Source: Marinifilum sp. N1E240
Lineage (GTDB): Bacteria; Bacteroidota; Bacteroidia; Bacteroidales; Marinifilaceae
NCBI RefSeq assembly: GCF_009295825.1
Contig: NZ_WHKF01000004.1
Span: forward strand, 248,001-312,000
Direction of reading: 5' to 3'
Length of the DNA: 64,000 nucleotides
Numbering within the stretch: position 1 is the stretch's first letter; every line of letters starts with the position of its first letter. Below the pieces are notes generated by a model. That model had not been told where the DNA came from and did no database searches. It saw nothing but the letters and a program-made list of their open reading frames with translations. Of the stretch, positions 41,900 to 52,256 are shown piece after piece. Both the position numbers and the translations under genes were made by a program.

Positions 41900-43558
41900 A
41901 TGAATGCATTATTAGCTTTTTCACCAATTTTATTAACCATCATTCTGATGGTTGGCTTCAACTGGGGAGCCAAAAAGGCTTTACCATTATCTCTGCTTTT
42001 AGCTGTAGTGGTAGCCTTTGGTGTTTGGAAAATCGATATTCACCACATACTTGGATATTCTGTATTTGGCTTTTTAAAAGCAATGGACATCCTAATCATT
42101 ATTTTTGGAGCAATCCTTATTTTGAATACTATGAAATTATCGGGGGCGATGACTACCATTAATAACGGATTTAATGGTATTACCAACGATAGGCGGATAC
42201 AAGCCATTATAATTGGTTTCATGTTTGGAGCGTTTATTGAAGGTGCTGCTGGTTTTGGAACTCCTGCTGCATTGGCTGGTCCACTATTGGTAGGACTTGG
42301 ATTTCCTCCTTTGGCGGCGGCAATGGTTGCACTTATTTTTAACTCGGTACCTGTACCTTATGGTGCTGTTGGTACACCAATTAGTGGAGGAGCGATGGTA
42401 ACTCTCGAGCAGAATCTTGCTGATGTAGCTGCCAATCCTGAGATTTTTAAAATGGCTCTTACAAAATGGATTGCCATTCCAAATGCCTTGGTCGGAATTT
42501 TTATTCCATTGTTGGGTATCATGATCATGACCAAATTTTTTGGTAAAGAGAAATCGATTAAACCAGCTCTGGCAGCAGCTCCTTTTGCAATTTTTGCAGG
42601 TTTGGCTTTTGGTATTCCTTACGTTTTAATTGCTTCAACTTTAGGTCCTGATCTACCTTCATTATTGGGTGCATTTATTGGTTTGGGTATTGTGATTTTT
42701 GCAGCTAAAAAAGGATTTTTGGTTCCAAAGAAATCATGGGATTTTCCTCCAAAATCAGAGTGGGAGAAAAGCTGGTTATCTAACGATTCAACAGGTGATA
42801 CAGGTGAGGCAAAAATGGGCTTGGTAAAAGCGTGGATGCCTTACGTATTAATTGCAATTATATTGGTTGTTACTCGTATTCCTTCTTTAGGATTAAAAGG
42901 ATGGTTAGCGGCGCAAACCGTTACTCTATCTAATGTTTTGGGTATCGAAGGATTGACTTATGTGCTGAAATGGGCTTATCTTCCTGGAACAATTCCATTT
43001 ATTTTGGTTGCTGTAATTACCAATTTTATGCATAAAATGAATGGCAAGCAAGTAATTGCTTCATGGAAAACTACTTTTAAGCAAATTAGTGGCGCTGCGA
43101 TTGCACTTTTTGCAGGTGTTGCAATGGTTCAGTTAATGTTAAAATCGGGAACGAATGGTGCTGGCTTGGATAGTATGCTTACTACTATGGCTACTGCTAT
43201 TGCAGATCTTTCAGGTAATGCTTATCCTGTTATTGCACCAATAGTTGGAGTATTGGGATCTTTTATGTCGGGATCGGCAACTGTTTCTAATTTGTTATTT
43301 GCTTCATTACAATTCGAAACGGCAACTATTTTAGGTATTCCTCAGGTGTTAATCGTTGCAGTACAGACTATTGGCGCTGCATTAGGAAACATGATTTGTG
43401 TAAATAATGTAGTGGCAGTTTGTGCAACAGTAGGTTGCATTGGTGCCGAAGGTACAATTATCAGACGTAACGCAATTCCTGCATTTATATACTATTTATT
43501 GGTAATGATTGTGGTTGTAGTATTAATATCTACAGGATTTAATCCATTGCCGTTATAA
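41900..43558 (+). CDS. lctP: L-lactate permease (LctP family)
   Basis: 552 residues with about 14 hydrophobic segments, the lactate permease family (PF02652). Typical signatures are [19 protein letters not shown] and [13 protein letters not shown] near the first third, and [16 protein letters not shown] near residue 460. It takes up lactate with protons across the inner membrane. The gene is part of the lactate operon. Its C-terminus is followed by a hairpin with a T run. Confidence 0.93.
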   Translation: MNALLAFSPILLTIILMVGFNWGAKKALPLSLLLAVVVAFGVWKIDIHHILGYSVFGFLKAMDILIIIFGAILILNTMKLSGAMTTINNGFNGITNDRRIQAIIIGFMFGAFIEGAAGFGTPAALAGPLLVGLGFPPLAAAMVALIFNSVPVPYGAVGTPISGGAMVTLEQNLADVAANPEIFKMALTKWIAIPNALVGIFIPLLGIMIMTKFFGKEKSIKPALAAAPFAIFAGLAFGIPYVLIASTLGPDLPSLLGAFIGLGIVIFAAKKGFLVPKKSWDFPPKSEWEKSWLSNDSTGDTGEAKMGLVKAWMPYVLIAIILVVTRIPSLGLKGWLAAQTVTLSNVLGIEGLTYVLKWAYLPGTIPFILVAVITNFMHKMNGKQVIASWKTTFKQISGAAIALFAGVAMVQLMLKSGTNGAGLDSMLTTMATAIADLSGNAYPVIAPIVGVLGSFMSGSATVSNLLFASLQFETATILGIPQVLIVAVQTIGAALGNMICVNNVVAVCATVGCIGAEGTIIRRNAIPAFIYYLLVMIVVVVLISTGFNPLPL

Positions 43559-43565
43559 TATAACT

Positions 43566-43602
43566 TGCCAAATATTCAATAACTTGGATATTTGGCATTT
43601 TT
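43566..43602 (+). terminator. hairpin between permease and D-lactate dehydrogenase genes
   Basis: TGCCAAATATTCAA / TTGGATATTTGGCA, a 14-bp stem with one wobble and loop TAAC, then TTTTT. It could terminate or attenuate transcription before the dehydrogenase gene. Confidence 0.8.
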
Positions 43603-43677
43603 ATAAAGAGTAAAAAACGTACATTTGTCATACAAGTTACCAATTTATTTGTTTGATTAGAATAAAACCCAACAAAA

Positions 43678-46506
43678 ATGCTTACAGGAGAATATAAAAT
43701 ACTACACGAAAGATTGTTGCAGACAATAGATAAGAAAAGAATGTTTCATGATCCGCTTCATACTTTGGCTTGGGGAACTGATGCTAGTTTCTATAGATTG
43801 ATACCTAAGTTGGTTATCAAATCGAAGGATGAAAACGAGGTGAGTTTGATCATGCGTGAATGTCACGATTTAAATATTCCGGTAACTTATCGAGCTGCAG
43901 GAACAAGTTTATCAGGTCAAGCCATTAGCGATTCGGTTTTGGTAGTGGCTGGGGATCATTGGAAAAAGCACACCATTTTAAATGAGGGTGAGAAAATTAG
44001 ACTTCAACCAGGTATTGTTGGTTCACGTGCTAATGCAGTTCTTGCTCCTTATGGGAAGAAAATTGGTCCCGATCCGGCTTCTATAAATGCAGCTATGATT
44101 GGTGGTATTGCAGCCAATAATGCTTCTGGTATGTGCTGTGGTACATCTGAGAATTCGTACAAAACAATCGATTCTATTCGTGTTATTTTACACGATGGAA
44201 CAGTATTAGATACTTCTTGTGAAGATAGTAAAACGTCATTTGAAAGAACTCATGCAAGCTTGTTGCAGGATTTAGACAATTTGGCCAAAAAGGTTAGAGG
44301 TAATGAAACTCTGCATGCACGTATTCGGGATAAATTTAAGATGAAAAATACGACTGGATACAGTTTAAATGCTTTGGTTGACTATACCGATCCTTTCGAT
44401 ATTTTAACCCACATAATGATCGGATCGGAAGGAACCTTAGGTTTTATTTCCGAGTTGGTTTATAAAACAGTAATAGAGCATAAATTTAAGGCGAGCTCTT
44501 TAATGATGTTTCCTGATATTGAAAAGGCTTGTAGAGCGGTTTCTATCTTAAAATCGGAGCCTGTTGCTGCCGTAGAATTAATGGATAGAGCAGCATTGCG
44601 CTCGGTTGAAAATGATGAGGGTGTACCTGCATATTTAAAAACTTTATCGGAAGGAGCTTCGGCAATTTTGGTAGAGACCAGAGCTGAAAATGCAAAAACT
44701 TTAAAGCAACAAATTAAAATTATTAAGGATTCAATTAAGGAAATCCCTGTTGAATTGCCGATTGAGTTTACTGATGTTCCTGCCGAATTTGCCATGCTTT
44801 GGAAAATCCGTAAAGGACTATTGCCAACAGTAGGAGGTATGCGTAAAACAGGTACTACCGTTATTATTGAGGACGTTTGTTTTCCTGTACCAAAATTGGC
44901 TGAGGCAACATTAGATCTTCAGGAACTCTTTAAGAAGTATAAATATACCGAAGCAGTAATTTTTGGTCACGCTTTGGAAGGGAATTTACACTTTGTATTT
45001 ACTCAGGATTTTGGTACTCAGAAAGAGATAGATCGGTATGCTAAGTTCATGGATGAATTGGCTGATCTAGTTGTTGGTCGTTACGATGGTGCTTTAAAAG
45101 CAGAACACGGTACAGGTCGAAATATGGCTCCATATGTTGAAATGGAGTGGGGAACTGATGCTTATAATCTGATGAAAGATATCAAGCAAATTTTCGATCC
45201 AAACTTTTTAATCAATCCAGGTGTTATCTTAAATGCTGATAAGCAAGCTCACCTAAAGGATTTAAAACCTCTACCTGCAGCTCACGAAAAAGTGGACAAA
45301 TGTATGGAGTGTGGTTTCTGTGAACCATCTTGTGTATCTCACAATTTAACCTTAAGTCCTCGACAGAGAATTGCTACGTTCCGTGAGATTACCAGATTAA
45401 AAGCTACAGGTGAGAAACCACATGAGCTCGCTAATTTGGTGAAACAATTCGATTATGAAGCTATGCAGCTTTGTGCGACAGATAGTTTGTGTGCACTGAG
45501 TTGTCCTGTAAAGATTGATACTGGTAAATTGATTAAAGATCTTAGATCTGAGGATGCATCGCCAAAAGCTAAGAAATATGCTATGTGGTGTGCCGATAAT
45601 ATGGATAAGGTACAATCTTATGCCAAAGTAGGATTAAATACAGTAAACTTCTTCCATTCAATTATTGGAACAGGTTTAATGAGTGGAATCTCTGGAGGTA
45701 TGAGAAGTCTATCGGGTAATGCAATTCCTCGCTGGAATAAAGCCTTTCCAAAAGGAGCACCTAAAATTGTTCCTCCAGCTGTAGATTCATCCAATCCTAA
45801 AAAAGTGGTTTATTTCCCATCGTGTATCAATCGTAGTATGGGTACATCGAAGGATTACGATGAGAAAGTTGCCTTGACCAAAAAGACAGAACAGTTGATT
45901 CAAAAGGCAGGATATGAGATTATTTACCCTGAGAATTTGAACAATCATTGTTGTGGTATGGCTTTCTTGAGTAAAGGCTTTAAAGAGGCTGGAATGAAGA
46001 AATCCAATGCATTGGAGGAAGCTCTATTAAAAGCAAGTGATAATGGAAAGTATCCTGTACTTTGCGATATGAGTCCGTGTTTGTATACCATGAAAGAGAA
46101 TATGGAGCCAACATTGAAATTATATGAACCTATTGAGTTTATAGTTGACTATTTGGTAGACCATTTAGACTTTAAGCAAGTTGATGAAACTGTTTCGGTA
46201 TTTGCGGTCTGCTCAGCTAAAAAACTTGGTGTTGACGATAAGTTAGTTCAATTGGCTCAGAAATGTGCTAAAAAGGTGGTAAAACCAGATTCAAATTGTT
46301 GTGGCTTTGCAGGAGATAGAGGATTTACACATCCTGAATTGAATGATCATGGTTTACGTGATCTAAAAATTCAACACCCTGTTGAGGTGAAACATGGTTA
46401 CTCTACAAGTAGAACTTGTGAAATAGGTCTAACCTTAAATAGTGGGGTCTCGTATCAATCAATTATTTACTTGGTTGATAAGGCAACAACACCCAAAAGA
46501 AAATAA
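43678..46506 (+). CDS. FAD- and Fe-S-binding D-lactate dehydrogenase
   Basis: 942 residues. FAD-binding type 4 domain (AAGTSLSGQAISDSVLV; GPDPASINAAMIGG...NNASGM), FAD-oxidase C-terminal domain (GHALEGNLHFVF; KAEHGTGRNMAPYVE), then ferredoxin motifs CMECGFCEPSC and CATDSLCALSC. Two CCG-type motifs close the protein (NHCCGMAF; SNCCGFAG). This is the Dld/GlcD layout fused to an iron-sulfur part, oxidising D-lactate to pyruvate. Together with the Lut proteins it gives the cell both lactate isomers. It is separated from the permease gene by 119 bp that hold a terminator-like hairpin. Confidence 0.9.
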   Translation: MLTGEYKILHERLLQTIDKKRMFHDPLHTLAWGTDASFYRLIPKLVIKSKDENEVSLIMRECHDLNIPVTYRAAGTSLSGQAISDSVLVVAGDHWKKHTILNEGEKIRLQPGIVGSRANAVLAPYGKKIGPDPASINAAMIGGIAANNASGMCCGTSENSYKTIDSIRVILHDGTVLDTSCEDSKTSFERTHASLLQDLDNLAKKVRGNETLHARIRDKFKMKNTTGYSLNALVDYTDPFDILTHIMIGSEGTLGFISELVYKTVIEHKFKASSLMMFPDIEKACRAVSILKSEPVAAVELMDRAALRSVENDEGVPAYLKTLSEGASAILVETRAENAKTLKQQIKIIKDSIKEIPVELPIEFTDVPAEFAMLWKIRKGLLPTVGGMRKTGTTVIIEDVCFPVPKLAEATLDLQELFKKYKYTEAVIFGHALEGNLHFVFTQDFGTQKEIDRYAKFMDELADLVVGRYDGALKAEHGTGRNMAPYVEMEWGTDAYNLMKDIKQIFDPNFLINPGVILNADKQAHLKDLKPLPAAHEKVDKCMECGFCEPSCVSHNLTLSPRQRIATFREITRLKATGEKPHELANLVKQFDYEAMQLCATDSLCALSCPVKIDTGKLIKDLRSEDASPKAKKYAMWCADNMDKVQSYAKVGLNTVNFFHSIIGTGLMSGISGGMRSLSGNAIPRWNKAFPKGAPKIVPPAVDSSNPKKVVYFPSCINRSMGTSKDYDEKVALTKKTEQLIQKAGYEIIYPENLNNHCCGMAFLSKGFKEAGMKKSNALEEALLKASDNGKYPVLCDMSPCLYTMKENMEPTLKLYEPIEFIVDYLVDHLDFKQVDETVSVFAVCSAKKLGVDDKLVQLAQKCAKKVVKPDSNCCGFAGDRGFTHPELNDHGLRDLKIQHPVEVKHGYSTSRTCEIGLTLNSGVSYQSIIYLVDKATTPKRK

Positions 46507-46534
46507 CAATTAATATTTACAATAATCTGTGCAA

Positions 46535-46602
46535 TTGAAACAAGTGTGATCCAATAGCTATTCTTTACTTCCATTTAGAATTTGGTCACACTCTGTTTCA
46601 AG
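46535..46602 (+). promoter_or_regulatory. long hairpin before the porin gene
   Basis: TTGAAACA-AGTGTGATCC (46535-46552) and GGTCACACTCTGTTTCAA (46584-46601) pair nearly completely, with a loop of about 30 bases. No long T run follows, so it may protect, process or attenuate the transcript rather than end it. Confidence 0.55.
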
Positions 46603-46614
46603 ATTAAAAAACCT

Positions 46615-47859
46615 ATGAATACTATGAAAAAAATATATATCCTAATACTCGGGCTACTTCCATTAGTAGGAATAGCGCAAAAGAAAGAAGAAGTTAAAGT
46701 TAAATTAAGTGGCTTTGTATCGGCTGAAGCGATCTTTGATACTCGTAAAACCGTTAATGCTCGCGAAGGAGAAGTAATTCTATATCCTGCAGCAAAATCT
46801 TACGATATTAATGGTGATGATTTAAATGATCGTTCGGAGCTGTTTATGACTTCTATTCACTCAAGATTAAATGTTGGTGTTACAGGATTTGAGGCGTTTG
46901 GTGCGAAAGGATCAGCTACAATTCAAGGTGATTTTGTTGGAACATCAAATGATAAATCTGGTTTGTTCAGACTAAGACATGCCTTTGTGAAACTAAATTG
47001 GGAAAAGGATGAATTGTTGGTTGGTAAGTATTGGCATCCAATGTTCGTTACTTCATGTTTCCCAAAGGTTCAGCATTGGGGTGGAGGTATTCCGTTTAAT
47101 GTATTGGGAAGAGCTCCTCAGTTCCGATATACTCGCAAATTAGGTGATAAAGGATATGCACTTATTGCAGCCTTGTCAGAATTGGATTTTAAATCGAATG
47201 GTCCTGATGGAGCTAATGTGAAGTATGTACAACAGGCTAGTATTCCTGAGTTATCAGGTCAGATAAAATATGATTTTGCAAAAGGATTTACTTTAGGTGC
47301 TACTGCAGGAGTTAAATTCTTGAAGCCAATGGTAGAAAATCCTCTTGGCGCAAAAACGGATGAAATGTTATCAAGTGTTCAAATGAATGCCTGGATGACA
47401 CTTAAGTCTGATAAGTTGGTTTGGAATCTTCATACCATTTATGGTGAGAACATGTATAATTTTGTAATGATTGGTGGATATGGTGTTAAGAATGTAAAAG
47501 CCAATGGCGATTACGAATATACCAATGTGAAAACTTCATCCATTTGGTCTGATTTATATACCACAACAGGAGATGTTCGTTATGGTTTGTTTGCAGGTTA
47601 TACTAAAAACTTAGGAGCCGACGATGATTTAGCAACCGATGCAGATGGTTTTGTTGGATTATATAGTCGTGGTTCAAATATTGATTATATCTATCAGTTC
47701 GGACCAAGAGTAGAATGGTATTCAGGTAAGTTTATGATAGGAACTCAAGTGCTATATACAGCAGCAGCTTATGGAACAACACAAGTTAATGGTAAAGTTA
47801 AAGATGCTTCTGAAGTTGGAAGTACACGTTTTATGGTGCATCTTAAATACTCGTTTTAA
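46615..47859 (+). CDS. outer-membrane porin, DcaP-like
   Basis: About 414 residues. Signal peptide (MKKIYILILGLLPLVGIAQ), then beta-barrel strands; the start SGFVSAEAIFDTRK is typical of the DcaP-like porins, and the last residue is Phe (LKYSF). Likely carries lactate or other carboxylates across the outer membrane (inference from position). The ATG at 46615 was chosen (46624 also possible); a TTG at 46582 lies in the hairpin. Confidence 0.8.
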   Translation: MNTMKKIYILILGLLPLVGIAQKKEEVKVKLSGFVSAEAIFDTRKTVNAREGEVILYPAAKSYDINGDDLNDRSELFMTSIHSRLNVGVTGFEAFGAKGSATIQGDFVGTSNDKSGLFRLRHAFVKLNWEKDELLVGKYWHPMFVTSCFPKVQHWGGGIPFNVLGRAPQFRYTRKLGDKGYALIAALSELDFKSNGPDGANVKYVQQASIPELSGQIKYDFAKGFTLGATAGVKFLKPMVENPLGAKTDEMLSSVQMNAWMTLKSDKLVWNLHTIYGENMYNFVMIGGYGVKNVKANGDYEYTNVKTSSIWSDLYTTTGDVRYGLFAGYTKNLGADDDLATDADGFVGLYSRGSNIDYIYQFGPRVEWYSGKFMIGTQVLYTAAAYGTTQVNGKVKDASEVGSTRFMVHLKYSF

Positions 47860-48139
47860 GATGTGAAGAATTGTAATTTCTGTTTTTCATTTTTGTACGT
47901 TTTTTGGAACAATACTATAATGTTCCAAATTTATTTATCAGCCTTTACATTCGTAAAGGCTGATTTAAGTATATATACTTGCTAAAAGGATTTACTTTAT
48001 AAAAGCACATGTGTATAAATATACATAATTGTCTTTGTTTTTGAGTTGTGATATATTATCTGTTATGTAGAATTGTTTTAAAGAATTTACATTCGTTATC
48101 TTATTATGTGGATAAATGAAAAAAAATTTTATCTTTAGA
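47860..48139. other. AT-rich stretch between the porin gene and the candidate small RNA
   Basis: CAGCCTTTACATTCGTAAAGGCTG (about 47940-47963) is an inverted repeat that may terminate the lactate operon. No gene seen. Confidence 0.5.
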
Positions 48140-48262
48140 GTCTAGAAATTCTACCGAAAGGTAGTAATGAGTTAAAGGTTCAACCGTAAGGTTGGTTAGT
48201 AGGTTAATTAATCCTTTAGAATTGTTGCCCGTGATTTCCCCTATATCACGGGCTATTTTTTG
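48140..48262 (+). ncRNA. candidate small structured RNA
   Basis: Two hairpins with GNRA-type loops (CTACC-GAAA-GGTAG at 48151-48164; CAACC-GTAA-GGTTG at 48181-48194) are followed by a strong terminator (GCCCGTGAT / ATCACGGGC at 48227-48253, then TATTTTTTG). TATCTTTA at 48130-48137 resembles a -7 element but lacks the final G. The element lies between convergent genes and encodes no clear protein. Confidence 0.45.
48227..48260 (+). terminator. terminator of the candidate small RNA
   Basis: 9-bp GC-rich stem with a 9-base loop, followed by TATTTTTTG. Confidence 0.9.
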
Positions 48263-48340
48263 CTTTTAATTTTATGGCATAAAAAAAGAGCAACCCATAA
48301 TTAAATGAGTCACTCTTAAAATTTATTCTTGAAGATTTAT

Positions 48341-51300
48341 TTACTCTGCTCTTCTGCAAAGCGGATCAGCTCCAATTGTACCTACTAAACTTTGCAGGTA
48401 CTCTTCAGATTTCACTTTTTCTAAATCTTTTTTAGCTTTTGCATATCTGTCTTCCAGACTTAAGTCTTCACTCCATTCTGAGTTCAACTTTTCAGCCATG
48501 AACGACTCAATATATGCAATCTGTTTTTCGTAGAATTCAATATCGATTTGCTGTTTGCGCTTCAATCTTTCTTTGTACCAGTCAGACTTGATGACAACAT
48601 CACGATCAAATTGCTTACGCAATTCTGAATCAGAAATGTGTTTTCCTTCAAATTCTCCATAAGCCATAATGCTTAAAAGAATTTTTAATGGAGGAATAGC
48701 AGCATCAACACTATTATCTTTAAAGTAATTTACCGCAACTTTTTCCTGAGCTTCGCAGATATTCTTAATCCCATCTGCATAAGCTTCCATATCCTGAATT
48801 TCCGGCTTCAGCATTCTTTCATTGAATACATTCTGAGGCTCATCGAAAATACGGTTCATATAGCGGAATAAGAATTCGTCTGTAATACGATATCCTAAAC
48901 GAGAAGCTTCAATCTTTTCTCCTTCAAATTCGAAATCTTCCAATTTCTCAAGAGATCCTTCTTTTATTAACAACTTAGGATTACGATTCTCTTCTTTCAA
49001 GCGACACCACAATTCAGGAATCAATAATGATACATCATGATCGAATCTGTTCTCTGTTCCAACGTGACCCGCTGCAGATGAGAATCCCTGATATCCAGTT
49101 AGGATATACGAAAGTAACGCATTGTTTAAGTCAGTTGTTGGTGACAACATGTTGAAAGGACCTTTTGTCAATGCACCTTCTGTACCCGCTCCTGTTGTTG
49201 AAGGAGATTTACCAGTTAAACTACAGATAAAGTCCATGAACAATTCAGGTAACTCTTGGTAGTGAATTGGGTTATATACACTCAAAGCACGAATACCAAC
49301 TTCTTTCTCAGCAGGATTATTTCTACGTCCTGGAAGAACAGCATTTACTGGGTGATGAACAGGTTGATCCAATGGAATTCTTCTTGCTAATCGAATACCA
49401 ACATCAGCCAAACGATCGTCAATTGGATTTACCAAATCAGGTCTGATTTGCAAATACCTTGGATTCTTTGATGGAGCACCATTTACAATTCTTGGATGAG
49501 ATGGTGAGATGAAATAGTTTGAATTCTTACTTTCAGCTCCTCGCTTAATTACTTCCTGAATTGGTTTGGTGTACATATCAAAACCAATAGCATCAGCAAT
49601 TAAATCCTTACCATCTTCAGTAGATAATGGTTCGTAGTTTGAAGTAAAGTTATTTCTCATTGATAGATCCGCTTCCGCTTCCTTATCATATCCTCTGTGA
49701 ATTGCTTCATCAGGACGCTGGAAGAATCTCTTCTCGCAGTTGGCAGTTAACTTCACACTAGCATTGTCGTAAGCTTCGTTAAGGTAATTCAAGCTGTTTG
49801 CAGGAAGAACTACAGATGCTGTAATATCATCCTCCATTTGAATTTTAGCAGCAGCAATAAAGTCCTGACGCAACTTATTCAAATACCATGAATTGTCATC
49901 AGCAAATCCTACACGCAGGTAACTTGCTACAATTTTACGGTTGTTGAATAACAATTCGTGTCCTTTTCTTCCATTGATAACGTCAACTGAGAAATAGTCT
50001 CTCCAGTTGCTATCAGTACGCTCAGGGCGATAGAATCTCTTAACAAATAGAACTAATGCCTTAACGTGATCTGGAATTGTATCCAAAAATGCATTGTATT
50101 CAGCAGTATAATATTTCGATGGAGTTAATAACTTAACTACAGATCCTAAAGAACGATCAGAACTTAATAATGATCTCGATGGAGTCGTTCTATCTGGATG
50201 ATCTTTCCAACGTTTTGTATAATCGTGATTAATTACTTCGTCAGCTAAATTAAAGTCTTTTTCCATGTCTTGCACATAGAAAGAGCTATAGATAATTGCA
50301 TTTAGAAGTGATTTGGAAATTTCTGATTTACCACCTCCTGAAACAGTACATGGCTTGTGGCAGAATGTTCCTTCAGAGGCAGTACTTACCAATCTCCATG
50401 ATGGTGCAGATGGATGTTTTTCCATGTGCATTTTATATCCTGATGGGTGAACATAGTAGTGATCAGGAAGTAGACGAATGCTCTGTTCTTCACTATCTTT
50501 TTCCCAGCTTACCTTACTTTCATAAACATCAATATTTGAATTTTCATTGATGTAATAGATGTTTGGATACTCTTTGTCAACAGCAAATCCTTCAGGGTGA
50601 ACATCCATAGTAGCACCAAATTCTTTTACCATTTCATCATAGCTGTATTGTTTCTTCAATACATTTTTCATGAATAGTGCTCCACTAAAACTATCACCTA
50701 AATTCTTTCTAGGGAAAGCAATAGCTCCACCAGCATGCTCTTCTTCTGCCAATCCGTATAGGTTAGCCGAGAAACTGATTTGAGTTTTGATCTCTTTTTT
50801 AGAGTATCCGAAATAGTTATCTGCAATTAAAGTAATTACCACACCTTTTTCGCTACGGCAAGTTAATTTAAATGCACTTCCGTTATTATAAAGCTCATCT
50901 TCTTTGATCCAGCAAACACCATCTCTTTTCTGACGTTCAGTTGCATCATCGTAATGAGGTAAACCTAATTCTTTCTTGGTAAGTTTCAACAATTGTGGAG
51001 CCAAAACAATACATCCAGTATGTCCTGTCCAGTGTTCAATATCCAAACCAGCATCATTTGCAGGAATGTTAGGATCTCCAGCATTACCGAAAATAGATTC
51101 CACAAAATCAAGGTTACTTACAAGGCTACCAGGAGCGAAGAAACGAACTTCCATTGACTTCTGACTGATAACTCCTTTAACTTCAGGACATACAGTTGGA
51201 CGAAGTAAAAGAGATACCATCATCTTAGCTTTGTCTTCCTGAGAAGCTGTAAATGGAATTTGTTTGGTTTCTTCTGAAGGAGAGAAAGCAGCTTGTAAGA

Positions 51301-51835
51301 ATTTAGCAAATGCTTTCTTTGGTACTTCAATTTTATCCAAAGGAACAGGTAGGCTTCCATCTACAATGTGGAAAGAACCTTTGGTAGTTCTTCTATCGTG
51401 TTTTGGATTGTGTAGAACACCTTGTTCTATTCTGTAAGAACTTAATAGATCTGTTATGTGTTCATCCTTATTTGGAGGTAAACTCAGTTCTCTTGCGATT
51501 CCCGGTTGATCTAAAACAAATGTAGATGTTGGTATTTGTGCAACTTCATCATCTACATCAGCAAGATAATCGTTTAGAAAATCTTGTATACGCTGATCGG
51601 CTGGACAAAGGTGGTCGGCTAATAAACGTGATTTTGCACGATAGTTTTTAATCAAGCTATCAGTTAGCTCTATAAATTTAGGGTCAGAAAGTTGTTCTTC
51701 TTCTGTTGATTCTTCTTTAAAAATGGGTTGTCCCATTGCCGCCAACTGAAGATTAATGTAACGGATTAAATCTTTTTGATCACCTTTACTCTTCTTTTGG
51801 TTCACTTCAATTTCGCTTGGTTTTTTACTTTGCAT
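48341..51835 (-). CDS. large conserved protein, possibly a diphosphate-type PEP carboxykinase
   Basis: 1164 residues, no signal peptide or membrane helix. There is a P-loop-like CTVSGGGKSEISKS motif near residue 500 and a conserved-looking region GTENRFDHDVSLLIPELWCRL near residue 970. The size and kinase-like glycine loop match the PPi-dependent PEP carboxykinases (about 1100-1170 residues) known from Entamoeba and some bacteria, but this is from memory of the family and could not be tested. If right, it would interconvert oxaloacetate and PEP using diphosphate. It has its own promoter and a GGAG Shine-Dalgarno site before the ATG. Confidence 0.5.
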   Translation of the reverse strand: MQSKKPSEIEVNQKKSKGDQKDLIRYINLQLAAMGQPIFKEESTEEEQLSDPKFIELTDSLIKNYRAKSRLLADHLCPADQRIQDFLNDYLADVDDEVAQIPTSTFVLDQPGIARELSLPPNKDEHITDLLSSYRIEQGVLHNPKHDRRTTKGSFHIVDGSLPVPLDKIEVPKKAFAKFLQAAFSPSEETKQIPFTASQEDKAKMMVSLLLRPTVCPEVKGVISQKSMEVRFFAPGSLVSNLDFVESIFGNAGDPNIPANDAGLDIEHWTGHTGCIVLAPQLLKLTKKELGLPHYDDATERQKRDGVCWIKEDELYNNGSAFKLTCRSEKGVVITLIADNYFGYSKKEIKTQISFSANLYGLAEEEHAGGAIAFPRKNLGDSFSGALFMKNVLKKQYSYDEMVKEFGATMDVHPEGFAVDKEYPNIYYINENSNIDVYESKVSWEKDSEEQSIRLLPDHYYVHPSGYKMHMEKHPSAPSWRLVSTASEGTFCHKPCTVSGGGKSEISKSLLNAIIYSSFYVQDMEKDFNLADEVINHDYTKRWKDHPDRTTPSRSLLSSDRSLGSVVKLLTPSKYYTAEYNAFLDTIPDHVKALVLFVKRFYRPERTDSNWRDYFSVDVINGRKGHELLFNNRKIVASYLRVGFADDNSWYLNKLRQDFIAAAKIQMEDDITASVVLPANSLNYLNEAYDNASVKLTANCEKRFFQRPDEAIHRGYDKEAEADLSMRNNFTSNYEPLSTEDGKDLIADAIGFDMYTKPIQEVIKRGAESKNSNYFISPSHPRIVNGAPSKNPRYLQIRPDLVNPIDDRLADVGIRLARRIPLDQPVHHPVNAVLPGRRNNPAEKEVGIRALSVYNPIHYQELPELFMDFICSLTGKSPSTTGAGTEGALTKGPFNMLSPTTDLNNALLSYILTGYQGFSSAAGHVGTENRFDHDVSLLIPELWCRLKEENRNPKLLIKEGSLEKLEDFEFEGEKIEASRLGYRITDEFLFRYMNRIFDEPQNVFNERMLKPEIQDMEAYADGIKNICEAQEKVAVNYFKDNSVDAAIPPLKILLSIMAYGEFEGKHISDSELRKQFDRDVVIKSDWYKERLKRKQQIDIEFYEKQIAYIESFMAEKLNSEWSEDLSLEDRYAKAKKDLEKVKSEEYLQSLVGTIGADPLCRRAE

Positions 51836-51873
51836 ATGTCTCCAATTTATTTTTGCTTAGGGAATGACGGAAC

Positions 51874-51905
51874 CAAATTTACTTTATTTTTTGATGTGGC
51901 AAAAA
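51874..51905 (-). promoter_or_regulatory. promoter of the 1164-residue protein gene
   Basis: On the minus strand TTTG, an 18-bp spacer, then TAAATTTG (51881-51874), fitting the Bacteroidota -33/-7 consensus. Confidence 0.65.
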
Positions 51906-52224
51906 TTCCTGCATTCCTCACTATAGTTCAAATCTATTTAATTTAACCGTGCTTTTTTAAGCTTGCTAAAAATGGATGAATCGAAAACGATTTCATCTTG
52001 ATGGTTTGAAAGTTATAAAGAATGAATCTAAATTATATTTTTTTTGAGAGAAAGTGAAATATTGTGACCGTCGATGTCACTTTAGAGTAAAATTAAGTCA
52101 TTTTTTAGTCAATTTTGTATTGTTTTTTCTTTTAGTTGAGCTAAAACAAGTGAAATGAAGAAGAATAGTATTAAATCCAGACACTCTATTCAGAAGTTCG
52201 TGCTTTTTTGAATATTTGAATTCG
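51906..52224. other. intergenic stretch between divergent genes
   Basis: AT-rich, no gene seen. Contains no clear repeat of the families described here. Confidence 0.4.
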
Positions 52225-52232
52225 TAGTTTTG
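52225..52232 (+). promoter_or_regulatory. -7 promoter element of the sugar kinase gene
   Basis: TAGTTTTG fits TAnnTTTG, 25 bp before the ATG. Confidence 0.5.
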
Positions 52233-52256
52233 TTGGAATAATTAAAATCAACTTTA

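Noticed and set aside
46582-46614. Upstream TTG start for the porin
   Set aside because: Lies in a hairpin arm; the signal peptide begins at 46615 or 46624.
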